Positions 49,465-60,920 are shown, counted from the stretch's first letter. The stretch: DNA of 64,000 nt from Sutcliffiella tianshenii (GCF_016908565.1 NZ_JAFBED010000002.1:1-64000), one strand, 5' to 3'. Numbers and translations are program-made. The notes: generated by a model not told the origin, from the letters alone.

Positions 49465-52152
49465 ATGAAATGGCATGAGATGAGGACAGAAGAGGTTGTA
49501 GAAAAAATTAATTCGAATGTAAAGAATGGATTAAGTGAATCAGAAGCGAAAAATCGTCTGTTGCAGTTTGGGGCAAATGAGCTTCAAGAGGCGGAGCGTC
49601 CCAACGCCTTTTTGGTCTTTTTGGAGCAATTCAAGGATTTCATGGTAGTTGTTCTTTTGGCAGCCACTTTAATATCGGGTTTACTTGGTGAATATATCGA
49701 TGCGGTTGCCATCATTGCGATTGTCATCATCAATGGGGTACTGGGCTTCTTTCAAGAGCGGAAGGCGGAGCGGTCCCTTCAGGCGCTCAAGGAACTTTCT
49801 GCGCCACAGGTAACCGTGTTGCGCGAAAGGGAATGGCGCAAGGTTGCATCCCGTGAAATTGTGGCAGGGGATGTCGTGAAATTCTCAAGTGGAGACAGGA
49901 TAGGCGCAGACATGAGAATCGTGCAGGCGAGTTCACTGGAAATTGAAGAATCTGCCCTCACAGGGGAATCTGTTCCGGCTGTGAAAAGGGACACACCTGT
50001 TCAAGGCAGTGATATCTCTATCGGTGATCAGGAAAATATGGCCTTTATGGGCACGCTTGTCACCAGGGGATCCGGCGTGGGGATTGTAGTTGCAACGGGG
50101 ATGAATACGGCCATGGGGCAAATTGCCGATTTGCTTCAGTCAGCGGAAACAACCATCACCCCGCTTCAACGTAAACTCGAGCAACTCGGGAAAATCCTTA
50201 TTTTTGTGGCACTTTTCCTCACAATGCTCGTGGTCATCCTAGGAGTGATCCAAGGACACAATATGTATGATATGTTCCTTGCGGGAGTATCCTTGGCAGT
50301 TGCAGCCATACCGGAAGGGCTTCCAGCAATCGTGACTGTGGCACTTTCACTCGGTGTTCAGCGGATGATCAAGCAAAAGTCCATCGTCAGGAAACTTCCT
50401 GCCGTTGAAACGCTTGGGTGCGCTTCGGTCATTTGTTCAGATAAGACAGGTACATTGACGCAGAACAAGATGACGGTGACTCACGCATGGTCAGGGGGTC
50501 ATACATGGACCGTGACCGGAAATGGATATGATCCTGCAGGGGAATTCATTGCAAATGATGCCAAGGATCCAGCACAAAACAAATCCCTTCAGCAGCTTCT
50601 GACTTTTGGGCTGATCTGTAACCATGCAAATATAATCAATAAGAACAATCAATTTGTCCTGGATGGAGACCCGACGGAAGGGGCCCTTCTTGTCGCGGCA
50701 ATGAAAGCGGGCTATACAAAGGAAGGACTACTGCAGGAATTTGCGATAGTAAAAGAATATCCATTCGATTCTGAACGGAAAATGATGAGTATGGTAGTGG
50801 AGGACAAACAGGGGAAATTGTTCTTGATCACCAAGGGTGCGCCTGATGTCATCAGCGGTGTCAGTGAATTTATCCTTTGGGAAGGTAAAAAGCAGCTATA
50901 TACTACAAAATATGAATCAATCGTAAAGGATACGGTCCATGTGCTTGCTTCACAGGCACTCAGGAACATAGCGGTCGCGTTTAAGCCGCTGAATCATTTT
51001 CACCACACCATGACAGAAAAAGATGTGGAAAAGGAATTGATCCTAATAGGTATACAAGGAATGATCGATCCTCCACGTCCGGAAGTGAAACAAGCTGTAA
51101 AGGAATGTAAGGAAGCGGGCATCAAAACGGTCATGATAACAGGTGATCATATTGTAACGGCCAAAGCGATTGCAACTGATATCGGCATACTTCCAATGGG
51201 AGGAAAGGTGCTGGAGGGCAAAGAGCTTCAGAAGATGTCCCAGGAAGAATTGGAGGAAATGGTGGATGATGTTTATGTGTTTGCAAGAGTATCCCCTCAG
51301 CATAAGCTTTCCATTGTAAAAGCGCTGCAGAAGAAAGGCCATATCGTCGCCATGACAGGTGATGGTGTCAATGACGCCCCGGCAATCAAAGCATCTGACA
51401 TCGGGATCGCGATGGGGATCACAGGAACAGATGTTGCAAAAGAGGCATCCTCGCTTGTTCTGTTGGATGATAATTTCGCAACCATTAAATCTGCTATCAA
51501 AGAGGGAAGAAACATCTATGAAAATATCCGGAAATTCATCCGCTATCTGCTTGCCTCCAATGTCGGTGAAATTCTGGTGATGCTTTTTGCTATGCTTCTG
51601 GCCCTGCCTTTGCCGCTCGTACCAATCCAGATCCTTTGGGTGAACCTCGTTACAGATGGCCTGCCTGCCATGGCACTTGGTCTTGACCAGGCGGAAAGCA
51701 ATGTCATGAAGCGTCAGCCAAGGCACCCGAAAGAGGGAGTATTTGCGAGGGGACTTTGGTGGAAAATCATCAGCAGAGGCTTCCTGATAGGCCTCGTAAC
51801 CTTGATTGCTTTCATCATTGTTTATAGGCAGCATCCAGACGAGCTGATCTATGCTCAGACAGTTGCTTTTGCTACTTTGGTAATGGCACAGCTGATACAT
51901 GTATTCGACTGTAGAAGCGAACGGTCCATTTTTCACCGTAATCCATTCCAGAACCTGTATCTGGTAGGGGCAGTCATTTCAAGTATCATCCTGATGCTCA
52001 TTGTCATCTACTATCCGCCATTGCAAGCAATTTTCCACACAGTATCGCTTGCACCGGAGGAGTGGCTGTTAATCATGGGGTTGGCTTCACTTCCAACTTT
52101 TTTGCTGGTGGGTACTCTTTTCACAGGAAAAAAGAAAAAAAATATGGTATAA
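49465..52152 (+). CDS. yloB: Calcium-transporting P-type ATPase YloB
   Basis: P2A-type cation ATPase, probably pumping Ca2+ out of the cytoplasm. The 895-residue product has ten membrane helices, the actuator motif LTGESVP near 175, the phosphorylation site SDKTGTLTQ with Asp326, and MTGDGVNDAPAIK near 630. Helix 4 has VAAIPEGLPAI and helix 6 NLVTDGLPA, which in this family form the Ca2+ site. ATG 49465 has GTGAGGTGA upstream; an ATG at 49438 is rejected because the product then exceeds the family N-terminus. B. subtilis YloB is about 890 aa and is expressed in sporulation. Confidence 0.93.
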   Translation: MKWHEMRTEEVVEKINSNVKNGLSESEAKNRLLQFGANELQEAERPNAFLVFLEQFKDFMVVVLLAATLISGLLGEYIDAVAIIAIVIINGVLGFFQERKAERSLQALKELSAPQVTVLREREWRKVASREIVAGDVVKFSSGDRIGADMRIVQASSLEIEESALTGESVPAVKRDTPVQGSDISIGDQENMAFMGTLVTRGSGVGIVVATGMNTAMGQIADLLQSAETTITPLQRKLEQLGKILIFVALFLTMLVVILGVIQGHNMYDMFLAGVSLAVAAIPEGLPAIVTVALSLGVQRMIKQKSIVRKLPAVETLGCASVICSDKTGTLTQNKMTVTHAWSGGHTWTVTGNGYDPAGEFIANDAKDPAQNKSLQQLLTFGLICNHANIINKNNQFVLDGDPTEGALLVAAMKAGYTKEGLLQEFAIVKEYPFDSERKMMSMVVEDKQGKLFLITKGAPDVISGVSEFILWEGKKQLYTTKYESIVKDTVHVLASQALRNIAVAFKPLNHFHHTMTEKDVEKELILIGIQGMIDPPRPEVKQAVKECKEAGIKTVMITGDHIVTAKAIATDIGILPMGGKVLEGKELQKMSQEELEEMVDDVYVFARVSPQHKLSIVKALQKKGHIVAMTGDGVNDAPAIKASDIGIAMGITGTDVAKEASSLVLLDDNFATIKSAIKEGRNIYENIRKFIRYLLASNVGEILVMLFAMLLALPLPLVPIQILWVNLVTDGLPAMALGLDQAESNVMKRQPRHPKEGVFARGLWWKIISRGFLIGLVTLIAFIIVYRQHPDELIYAQTVAFATLVMAQLIHVFDCRSERSIFHRNPFQNLYLVGAVISSIILMLIVIYYPPLQAIFHTVSLAPEEWLLIMGLASLPTFLLVGTLFTGKKKKNMV

Positions 52153-52158
52153 TATAAT

Positions 52159-52200
52159 AAAGGTAGTAGAGGTAATCTCTATTACCTTTTATTTTGTTTT
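52159..52200 (+). terminator. Terminator after yloB
   Basis: AAAGGTAGTAGAG (52159-52171) pairs with CTCTATTACCTTT (52177-52189) with one wobble pair, followed by a T-rich tail. Confidence 0.7.
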
Positions 52201-52354
52201 TATATTGGAATGAAATATCTTCTTTTAAAAATGGTGAAACAATGCTAATATAGTGTTTGCTTAGCATCGAAACAAGCCACTACAAGGCTCTTTTTTCAAT
52301 AAATGGAGTACTTGAAAAGAGCCATTCTATACTTAGGGAACGGACGTGAGTATG

Positions 52355-53230
52355 ATGGTAAAGAGTATGACAGGTTTTGGCCGGGCGGAAACGAATGCTG
52401 AGACCTATCGGATCCTGGTGGAAATGAAATCGGTGAATCATCGTTTTTGCGAAATCAATATTAGGATGCCTAAGCAGTTTCTTTCACTTGAGGATAAGCT
52501 TAAACGCGTCATTATATCCTCCATCCAGCGGGGAAGAGTGGAAGTCTTCATTACAATAGAAGGACATGGGCTTGCCGAAAAGCAAGTGAATGTTGATTGG
52601 GCCCTGCTATCGGGTTATATGCAATCCCTGCAGCAGGTGAAAGATACATATCAAATTTCTAGTTCCATTCAAATAAGTGATATACTTAAGTTAGAGAATG
52701 TGTTTTCCGTCACGGAAGAAGAAACGATTCATCATGAATTGGAAGAATCACTGACAGATAATGTACATAAGGCAACCAAGCAATTGGTAATGATGCGTTC
52801 CATTGAAGGGGAGCAGCTCCAAAAAGACATCGTTGAACATATATCCCATATCGAACAGACCGCGATTGAACTTCATTCATATGCCCCTATTGTTGTAGAA
52901 GCCTATCGAGAACGCCTTGCGAAAAGATTGAAAGAATATGTGGGATCGGTGATTGATGAGCAAAGACTTGTCACAGAGGCAGCTATTTTTTCAGATAAGG
53001 CGGATATCAATGAGGAATTAAAAAGAATTCATAGCCATATAGCCCAATTCAGACTCTCCCTTGAGAGTGGGGATTCCATTGGGAGAAAGCTGGATTTCCT
53101 TGTACAGGAATTGAACCGGGAGATCAACACCATCGGTTCCAAGGCAAATGATGCCAAAATAGCAAATTTTGTGGTGGAAATGAAGGCCTGCATCGAGAAA
53201 ATCAAAGAGCAAGTGCAAAACATCGAATAA
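52355..53230 (+). CDS. yloC: YicC/YloC family endoribonuclease
   Basis: YicC-family protein; E. coli YicC is an endoribonuclease acting on small RNAs, so this role is inferred for the Bacillus member. The 291-residue product begins MVKSMTGFGRAE, the family's N-terminal signature. SVNHRFCEINIRMP is near residue 28, and a C-terminal domain carries GRKLDFLVQELNREINTIGSKA (near 245), the strongest conserved block. ATG 52355 gives the same length as B. subtilis YloC; ATG 52352 and GTG 52346 are alternatives. It leads a likely operon with remA, gmk and rpoZ. Confidence 0.88.
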   Translation: MVKSMTGFGRAETNAETYRILVEMKSVNHRFCEINIRMPKQFLSLEDKLKRVIISSIQRGRVEVFITIEGHGLAEKQVNVDWALLSGYMQSLQQVKDTYQISSSIQISDILKLENVFSVTEEETIHHELEESLTDNVHKATKQLVMMRSIEGEQLQKDIVEHISHIEQTAIELHSYAPIVVEAYRERLAKRLKEYVGSVIDEQRLVTEAAIFSDKADINEELKRIHSHIAQFRLSLESGDSIGRKLDFLVQELNREINTIGSKANDAKIANFVVEMKACIEKIKEQVQNIE

Positions 53231-53290
53231 TCTTTGATTACTAACCTCTTAAAGGGGTTAGAATATAGTTGGTAACTAGAGGTGGAAACT

Positions 53291-53554
53291 ATGAGTATTA
53301 AGTTGATAAACATTGGCTTTGGGAACATTGTTTCAGCAAATCGGATCATATCTATTGTAAGCCCTGAATCTGCACCGATCAAAAGGATCATCCAAGACGC
53401 AAGGGATCAAGGAATGCTCATAGATGCAACTTATGGGAGACGAACCAGGGCGGTTGTCATCATGGACAGCGATCATGTAATCTTATCGGCCGTCCAGCCG
53501 GAAACCGTTGCACAACGACTTGTAAATAAAGATGATATGTCTGATGAAGGGTAG
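53291..53554 (+). CDS. remA: Biofilm matrix regulator RemA
   Basis: Small DNA-binding protein that activates extracellular matrix and osmoprotection genes in B. subtilis. The 87-residue product starts [19 protein letters not shown] and carries [20 protein letters not shown] and [20 protein letters not shown], almost the same as B. subtilis RemA (89 aa). AGAGGTGG precedes ATG 53291; an ATG at 53282 is three codons earlier. It lies between yloC and gmk, its usual place. Confidence 0.95.
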   Translation: MSIKLINIGFGNIVSANRIISIVSPESAPIKRIIQDARDQGMLIDATYGRRTRAVVIMDSDHVILSAVQPETVAQRLVNKDDMSDEG

Positions 53555-53568
53555 GTATTTATTAATAA

Positions 53569-54183
<615 letters not shown>

Positions 54184-54185
54184 TT

Positions 54186-54419
54186 ATGCTATACCCATCC
54201 ATAGATTCATTGATGCAAAAATTGGATTCCAAATATACTCTTGTAACGGTTTCGGCAAGACGTGCGCGTGAATTACAGCAAGTAAACGACCAAATGATTG
54301 AAAAGACGGTTTCCCACAAGTTTGTCGGAAAAGCATTGGAAGAAATCGATGCTGGTCTGCTTTCTGCGAAAACAATTAAAACTGCGGAAAGAAGCGAAGG
54401 AATCCTGAACCATAAATAG
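54186..54419 (+). CDS. rpoZ: DNA-directed RNA polymerase omega subunit
   Basis: Omega subunit that helps RNA polymerase assembly and ppGpp response. The 77-residue product starts [19 protein letters not shown] and carries [11 protein letters not shown] and [13 protein letters not shown], the conserved omega core. It directly follows gmk, the arrangement known in Firmicutes and other bacteria. A terminator follows at 54445. Confidence 0.93.
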   Translation: MLYPSIDSLMQKLDSKYTLVTVSARRARELQQVNDQMIEKTVSHKFVGKALEEIDAGLLSAKTIKTAERSEGILNHK

Positions 54420-54444
54420 ACCCAATCGTTTTCCAACAGTCTGA

Positions 54445-54478
54445 AATAACAACCTAGCGATAGGTTGTTATTTTTTTA
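54445..54478 (+). terminator. Terminator after rpoZ
   Basis: AATAACAACCTA (54445-54456) pairs with TAGGTTGTTATT (54461-54472), with a 4-nt loop and a T tail. Confidence 0.88.
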
Positions 54479-54511
54479 GACACGTAAAATTTCTTATCGG
54501 GGGATAGAAAA

Positions 54512-55729
54512 ATGCTGTTAACAAATAAGAAAGTACTTTTATGTGTAACCGGCGGGATTGCCGTATATAAAGCTGTTGCCCTTACAAGCAAGCTTGTTCA
54601 GCAGGGGGCACAAGTGAAGGTCATCATGAGTGAGTCCGCCTGCAAGTTTGTCACACCCCTGTCTTTTCAGGCTTTATCAAGAAATGAAGTGTTCACCGAT
54701 ACATTCGAAGAAAAAGATCCTTCAGTCATTTCCCATATCAACCTCGCTGATTGGGCAGACCTGATCCTTGTAGCTCCGGCAACTGCCAATACAATCGGAA
54801 AGATGGCAAATGGGTTGGCCGATTGCATGATCACCACGACCCTTCTTGCAGCGACTGCGCCAATATGGATAGCGCCTGCCATGAATGTGCATATGTACGA
54901 CCACCCTGCAGTAAAGGGAAATATGGATCGTTTAGCGGCATTTGGCTACCGTTTCATAGAGCCCGGTGAAGGGTTCCTTGCTTGCGGATATGTTGGAAAG
55001 GGGAGGTTGGAGGAGCCAGAAACGATCGTACAGGCCGTCATTGATCATTTCAGCAATGATTTTTCTAAGCCTTCTCCACTTCAAGGTAAAAAAATCCTCG
55101 TAACGGCCGGACCGACAATGGAGAGAATCGATCCGGTACGGTTCATCTCAAACCGATCAACCGGGAAGATGGGATATCGGATCGCTGAAGCAGCGGCTGA
55201 ACTTGGTGCCGAGGTTACATTGATATCCGGGCCTACTGCGCTACCCGATCCCCCAAAGGTGAGAACCATCAGGGTGGAGTCGGCAGAACAGATGTATGAA
55301 ACTGTCCTTGCTCACTACGATAGCACCGATGTTGTCATCAAATCTGCAGCGGTCTCCGATTACCGCCCTAAGCATATAGCAGATACGAAAATGAAAAAGC
55401 AATCAGGCGACAGTATGTTGGAAATGGAACGGACGAAAGATATTTTAAAGGCATTGGGTGAAAATAAAACACATCAGATCCTGGTCGGTTTTGCTGCGGA
55501 AACGAACGATGTGGAAGAATATGCGCTGGGAAAACTAGAAAGAAAGAATCTCGATTATATTGTAGCCAACAATGTAACAATGGATGGTGCCGGGTTTGGA
55601 ACAGACACCAATATTGTTACGATTTACCGCAAAGATGGCTCGAACCTATCCCTCCCTTTAATGTCCAAAAAAGAAGTAGCCTTTTCACTATTAAATGAAA
55701 TAGCAAGCAACTACGAGGAAAAAGCATGA
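54512..55729 (+). CDS. coaBC: Bifunctional phosphopantothenoylcysteine decarboxylase / synthetase
   Basis: Two successive steps of CoA synthesis: CTP-dependent joining of cysteine to phosphopantothenate (CoaB, C-terminal half) and its FMN-dependent decarboxylation (CoaC, N-terminal half). In the 405-residue product the flavoprotein half has VTGGIAVYKAVALTSKL (about 11-27), the PAMNVHMYDHPAV motif near 127 and FLACGYVGKGRLEEP near 155, with the active-site Cys. The synthetase half opens KKILVTAGPTMERIDPVRFISN near 193. It complements panE at the start of the window. It overlaps priA by 4 nt (ATGA). Confidence 0.95.
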   Translation: MLLTNKKVLLCVTGGIAVYKAVALTSKLVQQGAQVKVIMSESACKFVTPLSFQALSRNEVFTDTFEEKDPSVISHINLADWADLILVAPATANTIGKMANGLADCMITTTLLAATAPIWIAPAMNVHMYDHPAVKGNMDRLAAFGYRFIEPGEGFLACGYVGKGRLEEPETIVQAVIDHFSNDFSKPSPLQGKKILVTAGPTMERIDPVRFISNRSTGKMGYRIAEAAAELGAEVTLISGPTALPDPPKVRTIRVESAEQMYETVLAHYDSTDVVIKSAAVSDYRPKHIADTKMKKQSGDSMLEMERTKDILKALGENKTHQILVGFAAETNDVEEYALGKLERKNLDYIVANNVTMDGAGFGTDTNIVTIYRKDGSNLSLPLMSKKEVAFSLLNEIASNYEEKA

Positions 55730-58134
55730 CATATGCAAGTGTCATTGTAGATGTTCCAGCAAAACAGACAGACAGGGTGTTTGATTATGAAATCCCTGAT
55801 AAGTGGGAGGGATTCATCCAGCCAGGCATGAGGGTGGTAGTCCCATTTGGTCCCCGTCAAATTCAAGGGTTTGTGGTAGGCTTGAAAGAAACAACGTCTG
55901 TAAAAAAAACGAGGCCCATTTCAAACCTGATAGATATCAGCCCCATTTTGACGCAGGAACTTTTGCAACTTGCCCAATGGCTGAGGGACCATACCCTTTG
56001 TTTTACCATATCAGCCTTTCAGGCGATGCTCCCTGCAGCGCTTAAAGCAAAATATGAAAAATGGATCATTGTAAGGGACCGGAGAAAATTGCCTCCTCAT
56101 CTTGAACTGTTTTTCGATTCTTCCGACAGGACTCGCTTCGAAGATTTTGAAGGTACCGGCCATTATAGGCTGATAAAGCAATTGATCGATGATGAGATTT
56201 TGGAAGTCTATTATGAGGTAAAGGACAAGCTTTCCAAGAAAACGGTGAAAGTAATCGTGCTGAGTGCCACCAAAGATGAATTAAAGGAAGCAAAGAAGAA
56301 CATTTCCGCTCGTGCGCAGGCCCAGCACTGCCTGATCGATTTCTTTTTGGAAACCGGAAAGAAACGGATCGAAAAAAAACAGCTCCTTGAGGAATTACAG
56401 ATAGGTACAAGCGCGATAGGTGCATTGGTTAAACTGGATATTTTGCAGGAAGTGGATGATGAAAGATACCGGGACCCTTACGCCCACAGGGAATTTGCAA
56501 AGTCAGAGCCTTTAGCACTGACTTCCCAGCAGCAGGAAGCGATTTCCCCCATCCTTTCCTCGATTGAAAATGAAAAGCATGAAGGGTATGTCATGTTCGG
56601 GGTGACCGGGAGCGGAAAAACGGAAGTGTATATGCAGGCAGTGGATGCCGTCCTTAAAAAAGGGAAAGAGGCAATCGTGCTTGTACCCGAGATATCCCTC
56701 ACCCCACAGATGGTGAATCGCTTCAAATCGCGCTTCGGTTCCGATGTGGCTGTCATGCATAGCGGGCTCGGAATGGGTGAGAAGTACGATGAATGGCGAA
56801 AGATACACCGCAAAGAGGTGAAAGTGGTTGTAGGGGCACGCTCTGCCATATTTGCCCCTTTTGAAAATGTCGGAATCATCATTATCGATGAAGAGCATGA
56901 AACGAGCTACAAGCAGGAGGATACACCTCGTTATCATGCACGTGACATTGCGATGGAAAGAGGAAGATTTCATCGGTGCCCGGTTGTGTTGGGAAGTGCA
57001 ACCCCGACACTTGAAACCTTCGCAAGGGCGTCCAAAGGAGTCTATCATCTGCTGACGATGGACAAAAGGATGAGCGACCAGGGAATGCCGACAGTCGAAA
57101 TAGTCGACATGAGAGAGGAATTAAGAGAAGGAAACCGTTCCATGTTTTCAAGGGACCTTCTTGAAAAACTGCAGATCCGCCTTGAACGCGGGGAGCAATC
57201 CGTACTGTTCTTGAACAAAAGGGGGTATTCCTCCTTTGTGATGTGTCGAGACTGTGGCTATGTAGTGGAATGTCCGCATTGTGACATTTCCTTGACGTAC
57301 CATCGGATCTCCAATATGCTGAAATGTCATTATTGCGGGTATGAAGAACAGGTCCATGCAAGCTGTCCGAGCTGTGATAGCGATCATTTCCGTTTTTTCG
57401 GGACCGGCACACAAAAGGTGGAAGAAGAACTGACAAAGCTTTTGCCAAGCGCCAGAGTAATCCGAATGGATGTCGACACGACCTCCAAAAAGGGGTCTCA
57501 TGAAAAGCTTCTTCAGCAGTTCGGTGACAGAAAAGCGGATATTCTGCTTGGGACACAAATGATAGCAAAGGGGCTTGATTTCCCACAGGTGACACTGGTT
57601 GGGGTACTCACAGCAGATACGATGTTGAACATCCCTGACTTCCGTTCATCGGAGAAGACATTTCAGCTTTTGACACAGGTCAGCGGTCGCGCCGGCAGGC
57701 ATGTATTGCCCGGCGAGGTGGTCATCCAGACATACAGCCCGGAGCATTATAGTGTAGAATTGGCAAGTACACACGACTACCTTGGCTTTTATCAAAAAGA
57801 AATGCTCCTAAGGAAGAGCCATCAATATCCACCTTTCTATTACCTTGCACTTGTCACGGTCACTCATCAGGAGCTGACCAAGGTAGTTACGGTAACAGAA
57901 AGGATTACGAGCTATCTTTCCGGGCAGCTTTCAAAGGAAGCGGTCATTCTGGGGCCGGTTTCTTCCCCGATCGCAAGAATCAAAGATAGATATCGATATC
58001 AGTGCATCATCAAATATAAAAGGGAACCAAATCTTCACCAGGCATTAAAGAATGTTGTAGAAAAATATCAGTCTCAAATGGATCAGGAAAAACTGGCGAT
58101 CCATATCGATTTAAATCCTTACATGTTAATGTAA
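55726..58134 (+). CDS. priA: Primosomal protein N' (replication restart helicase PriA)
   Basis: DEXH helicase that reloads the replication machinery at stalled forks. The 802-residue product has an N-terminal DNA-binding domain (VIVDVPAKQTDRVFDYEIP), Walker A GVTGSGKTEVY (near 293), the DEEH box IIDEEHE near 388, and eight paired cysteines (CRDCGYVVECPHC... CHYCGY... CPSC, about 505-555) for two zinc ions. Helicase motifs VI (VSGRAGR) follow. Length matches B. subtilis PriA (about 805). Confidence 0.97.
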   Translation: MTYASVIVDVPAKQTDRVFDYEIPDKWEGFIQPGMRVVVPFGPRQIQGFVVGLKETTSVKKTRPISNLIDISPILTQELLQLAQWLRDHTLCFTISAFQAMLPAALKAKYEKWIIVRDRRKLPPHLELFFDSSDRTRFEDFEGTGHYRLIKQLIDDEILEVYYEVKDKLSKKTVKVIVLSATKDELKEAKKNISARAQAQHCLIDFFLETGKKRIEKKQLLEELQIGTSAIGALVKLDILQEVDDERYRDPYAHREFAKSEPLALTSQQQEAISPILSSIENEKHEGYVMFGVTGSGKTEVYMQAVDAVLKKGKEAIVLVPEISLTPQMVNRFKSRFGSDVAVMHSGLGMGEKYDEWRKIHRKEVKVVVGARSAIFAPFENVGIIIIDEEHETSYKQEDTPRYHARDIAMERGRFHRCPVVLGSATPTLETFARASKGVYHLLTMDKRMSDQGMPTVEIVDMREELREGNRSMFSRDLLEKLQIRLERGEQSVLFLNKRGYSSFVMCRDCGYVVECPHCDISLTYHRISNMLKCHYCGYEEQVHASCPSCDSDHFRFFGTGTQKVEEELTKLLPSARVIRMDVDTTSKKGSHEKLLQQFGDRKADILLGTQMIAKGLDFPQVTLVGVLTADTMLNIPDFRSSEKTFQLLTQVSGRAGRHVLPGEVVIQTYSPEHYSVELASTHDYLGFYQKEMLLRKSHQYPPFYYLALVTVTHQELTKVVTVTERITSYLSGQLSKEAVILGPVSSPIARIKDRYRYQCIIKYKREPNLHQALKNVVEKYQSQMDQEKLAIHIDLNPYMLM

Positions 58135-58153
58135 TCGTTGGAGGAAGAAAATA

Positions 58154-58627
58154 GTGGCAATTTTAAAGATAGTAGAATATCCGGCAGCAGTGCTGGAGCA
58201 GCAATGTGAACCTGTTACGGTGTTTGATAAGCGGCTGATTCGCCTGCTTAACAATATGTATGATACGATGCTAGAGGCGGATGGGGTAGGGCTTGCTGCA
58301 CCGCAAATCGGTATGGCTAAGCAGATTGCGATTGTTGAGACGGATGAGCAGTCAGGCAAAATAGAACTGATCAATCCTGAAATTATCTCAAGCGAGGGAG
58401 AACAGGTGGGACCTGAAGGATGCTTAAGCTTCCCTGGTCTCTTTGGAGAAGTGAGTCGTGCCAACCGGATAAAAGTAAAGGCTCAAAATCGAAAAGGCAA
58501 ATGGTACGAATTAGAAGCAAAGGGCTTCTTGGCGCGTGCTATCTTGCATGAAATAGACCATTTGAATGGTGTGCTCTTCACCAGCAAGGTAATCAGATAT
58601 TATGAAGATCAAGAGTTAGAAGGGTGA
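58154..58627 (+). CDS. def: Peptide deformylase
   Basis: Removes the formyl group from the initiator methionine of new proteins. The 157-residue metalloenzyme has the three motifs [10 protein letters not shown] (44-53), EGCLSFPG (88-95, metal-binding Cys90) and HEIDH (132-136, metal-binding His and catalytic Glu133). The start is GTG 58154 with TTGGAGGA upstream. It lies next to fmt, whose product makes the formyl-methionyl-tRNA. It is the type 1 form common in Bacillus as Def. Confidence 0.97.
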   Translation: MAILKIVEYPAAVLEQQCEPVTVFDKRLIRLLNNMYDTMLEADGVGLAAPQIGMAKQIAIVETDEQSGKIELINPEIISSEGEQVGPEGCLSFPGLFGEVSRANRIKVKAQNRKGKWYELEAKGFLARAILHEIDHLNGVLFTSKVIRYYEDQELEG

Positions 58628-58631
58628 TAAG

Positions 58632-59576
58632 ATGAAACGAATTGTGTTTATGGGAACGCCGGACTTTGCTGTTCCGGTCCTGCAGCAAATACTAAAGGAT
58701 GGCTATGAAGTGATAGCCGTCGTTACCCAGCCGGACCGTCCGAAAGGGAGAAAAAAGATCATGACACCTCCCCCGGTAAAGGTGGAGGCGGAAAAGTATG
58801 CTATACCTGTTTTTCAACCTGAAAAAATAAGACTGGCTGAAGAATATGAGAAAATTACTTCTTTGGAGCCTGATCTTATCGTTACGGCGGCTTTCGGTCA
58901 GATCCTTCCAAAGGCTTTGCTGGATTCGCCTAAATATGGATGCATCAATGTGCATGCCTCCCTTTTGCCAAAACTCAGAGGCGGCGCCCCGATCCATTAT
59001 TCCATTCTTCTTGGGGAGAAGAAAACAGGGGTGACCATCATGTATATGGTAGAGAAGCTTGACGCCGGTGATATCCTGACACAGGTGGAGGTCAGCATCA
59101 CGGAAAAGGATCATGTCGGTACGCTTCACAATAAATTGAGTGAGGCCGGATCTTTATTGCTTTCCCAAACGATGCCGCTCCTTTTTGAAGGTAAATTGAC
59201 CCCTATAAAGCAAAATGATGAAGAGGCAACTTTCGCCTCCAATATCAAAAGGGAACAGGAAAAAATCGAATGGTCACGGTCTGGCGAGGAGATCTATAAC
59301 CATATAAGAGGCCTGCACCCTTGGCCTGTAGCCTATACTACACTTGAAGGACAAGTCATGAAGGTATGGTGGGGGGAAAAGGTGGAAACAAGCAGCACTG
59401 AAGTACCTGGAACGATAATCGGTAAAGATGAAGATGGTTTCATTGTGAAAACTGGTAATACTATAGGTATCAAAATTACCGACCTTCAACTTGCAGGAAA
59501 AAAACGAATGACCGGAATGCAATATTTAAACGGAGCAGGTGCTTCGTTATCAGAGGGCATAAAGCTAGGAGAGTAA
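58632..59576 (+). CDS. fmt: Methionyl-tRNA formyltransferase
   Basis: Formylates methionyl-tRNA with 10-formyltetrahydrofolate for translation initiation. The 314-residue product has [13 protein letters not shown] (about 5-17), PPPVKVEA, and the active-site block [20 protein letters not shown] (near 105-125) with catalytic Asn/His. The C-terminal tRNA-binding domain shows [12 protein letters not shown]. It starts 4 nt after the def stop and its own stop overlaps the region of the next gene. Confidence 0.97.
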   Translation: MKRIVFMGTPDFAVPVLQQILKDGYEVIAVVTQPDRPKGRKKIMTPPPVKVEAEKYAIPVFQPEKIRLAEEYEKITSLEPDLIVTAAFGQILPKALLDSPKYGCINVHASLLPKLRGGAPIHYSILLGEKKTGVTIMYMVEKLDAGDILTQVEVSITEKDHVGTLHNKLSEAGSLLLSQTMPLLFEGKLTPIKQNDEEATFASNIKREQEKIEWSRSGEEIYNHIRGLHPWPVAYTTLEGQVMKVWWGEKVETSSTEVPGTIIGKDEDGFIVKTGNTIGIKITDLQLAGKKRMTGMQYLNGAGASLSEGIKLGE

Positions 59577-59577
59577 A

Positions 59578-60915
59578 ATGAAAAACGTGAGAGAGCTTGC
59601 TTTGGAAGCACTGATAAATGTGGAGAAAAAGCAGGCATACAGTAATCTGTTGATTAACAACTACCTGGAATCAGGAAAACTGAATAAAAAAGATTCGGGC
59701 TTATTTACGGAAATTGTGTACGGGACGATTCAGCGGACCATGACACTCGACTATTATCTGGCCCCTTTCATCGTAAAACAAAAGAAACTTGAGGACTGGG
59801 TGAAGGTTCTGTTGCGTCTGACCCTGTATCAGATGCTCTATCTGGACAAGGTTCCTGCAAGGGCAGCCATTTTCGAAGCGGTTGAAATAGCCAAGAAGAA
59901 GGGGCACAAAGGCGTGGCCTCAGTCGTCAACGGTGTGCTCAGATCCATACAGCGCCAAGGCGTTCCCGATCTGGAAGAAATGAAGGATGATGTGGACAGA
60001 ATATCCATTGCGACAAGCCACCCCCGTTGGATGGTGGAAAAATGGATAGCGGAATACGGTGTAGAAAATACGGAAAGAATGTGCGAGATGAACCTGGTGC
60101 CTCCAAGCCAGACCGCCCGTGTAAATACAGCAAAAGCTACAGTAGAAGAAGTCATTGCCATGTTGAGGGCTCAAGGTTTCGACGTCGATAAGGGTGAGGT
60201 TGCACAAGAGAGCATAGTTTCCAATAAAGGAAACCTGGCATATTCCAATGCATTTAAAAACGGCTTCATCACCATACAGGATGAAAGCTCTATGCTTGTC
60301 GCAAGAGCACTTGGTGCTGAGCCCGGTCAGACTGTCTATGACTCCTGTGCTGCCCCGGGTGGAAAAACGACCCATATCGCTGAAATGATGAAGGGGACTG
60401 GCACGGTCATCTCGACAGATCTTCATGACCATAAAGTCAAGCTCATCAAGGAGCAGGCTGACCGATTGGGTCTCTCTAATATAGAAGTGAAGGCAATGGA
60501 TAGCCGAAAGGCTCAAGAGGCATTCCAAAAAGAGATGTTTGACAAGATCCTGGTCGATGCTCCATGCTCCGGATTCGGCGTCATCAGAAGAAAGCCGGAT
60601 CTTAAATATACAAAGACCATGCAGGATGTAAAGCAGCTGGCCACCATTCAATCAGCCATATTGGATGAGGTTGCACCACTTGTAAAAAAAGGTGGAACTT
60701 TAGTATATAGTACATGTACAATTGATAAAGAAGAAAATACAGAAGTTGTAAAAGCATTCTTGGAGAATCATGAGGATTTTGAGATAGATATGTCTATCAA
60801 TGAACTAGTACCACAAAAGATACAAACATACATCCAGGACGGCATGCTACAACTCTTGCCGCACTATTACGGTACAGATGGATTCTTTATAGTAAGACTA
60901 AAAAGGCAGGTGTAA
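59578..60915 (+). CDS. rsmB: 16S rRNA (cytosine(967)-C(5))-methyltransferase RsmB
   Basis: Methylates C967 of 16S rRNA with SAM. The 445-residue product has an N-terminal NusB-like domain (about 1-140: [21 protein letters not shown]). The SAM-dependent domain carries [15 protein letters not shown] (near 258), [15 protein letters not shown] (catalytic PC motif, near 325) and [12 protein letters not shown] with the second cysteine. Length matches B. subtilis YloM. It starts 1 nt after fmt, in the def-fmt-rsmB-rlmN operon typical of the family. Confidence 0.96.
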   Translation: MKNVRELALEALINVEKKQAYSNLLINNYLESGKLNKKDSGLFTEIVYGTIQRTMTLDYYLAPFIVKQKKLEDWVKVLLRLTLYQMLYLDKVPARAAIFEAVEIAKKKGHKGVASVVNGVLRSIQRQGVPDLEEMKDDVDRISIATSHPRWMVEKWIAEYGVENTERMCEMNLVPPSQTARVNTAKATVEEVIAMLRAQGFDVDKGEVAQESIVSNKGNLAYSNAFKNGFITIQDESSMLVARALGAEPGQTVYDSCAAPGGKTTHIAEMMKGTGTVISTDLHDHKVKLIKEQADRLGLSNIEVKAMDSRKAQEAFQKEMFDKILVDAPCSGFGVIRRKPDLKYTKTMQDVKQLATIQSAILDEVAPLVKKGGTLVYSTCTIDKEENTEVVKAFLENHEDFEIDMSINELVPQKIQTYIQDGMLQLLPHYYGTDGFFIVRLKRQV

Positions 60916-60920
60916 GGAAG

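Noticed and set aside
51043-51936. 297-codon minus-strand frame inside yloB
   Set aside because: It is opposite the highly conserved P-type ATPase domain, has no family resemblance and no ribosome binding site; it is a shadow frame.
59920-60651. 243-codon minus-strand frame inside rsmB
   Set aside because: It lies opposite the conserved methyltransferase motifs and is rich in Cys and His without a recognisable pattern; it is a shadow frame.
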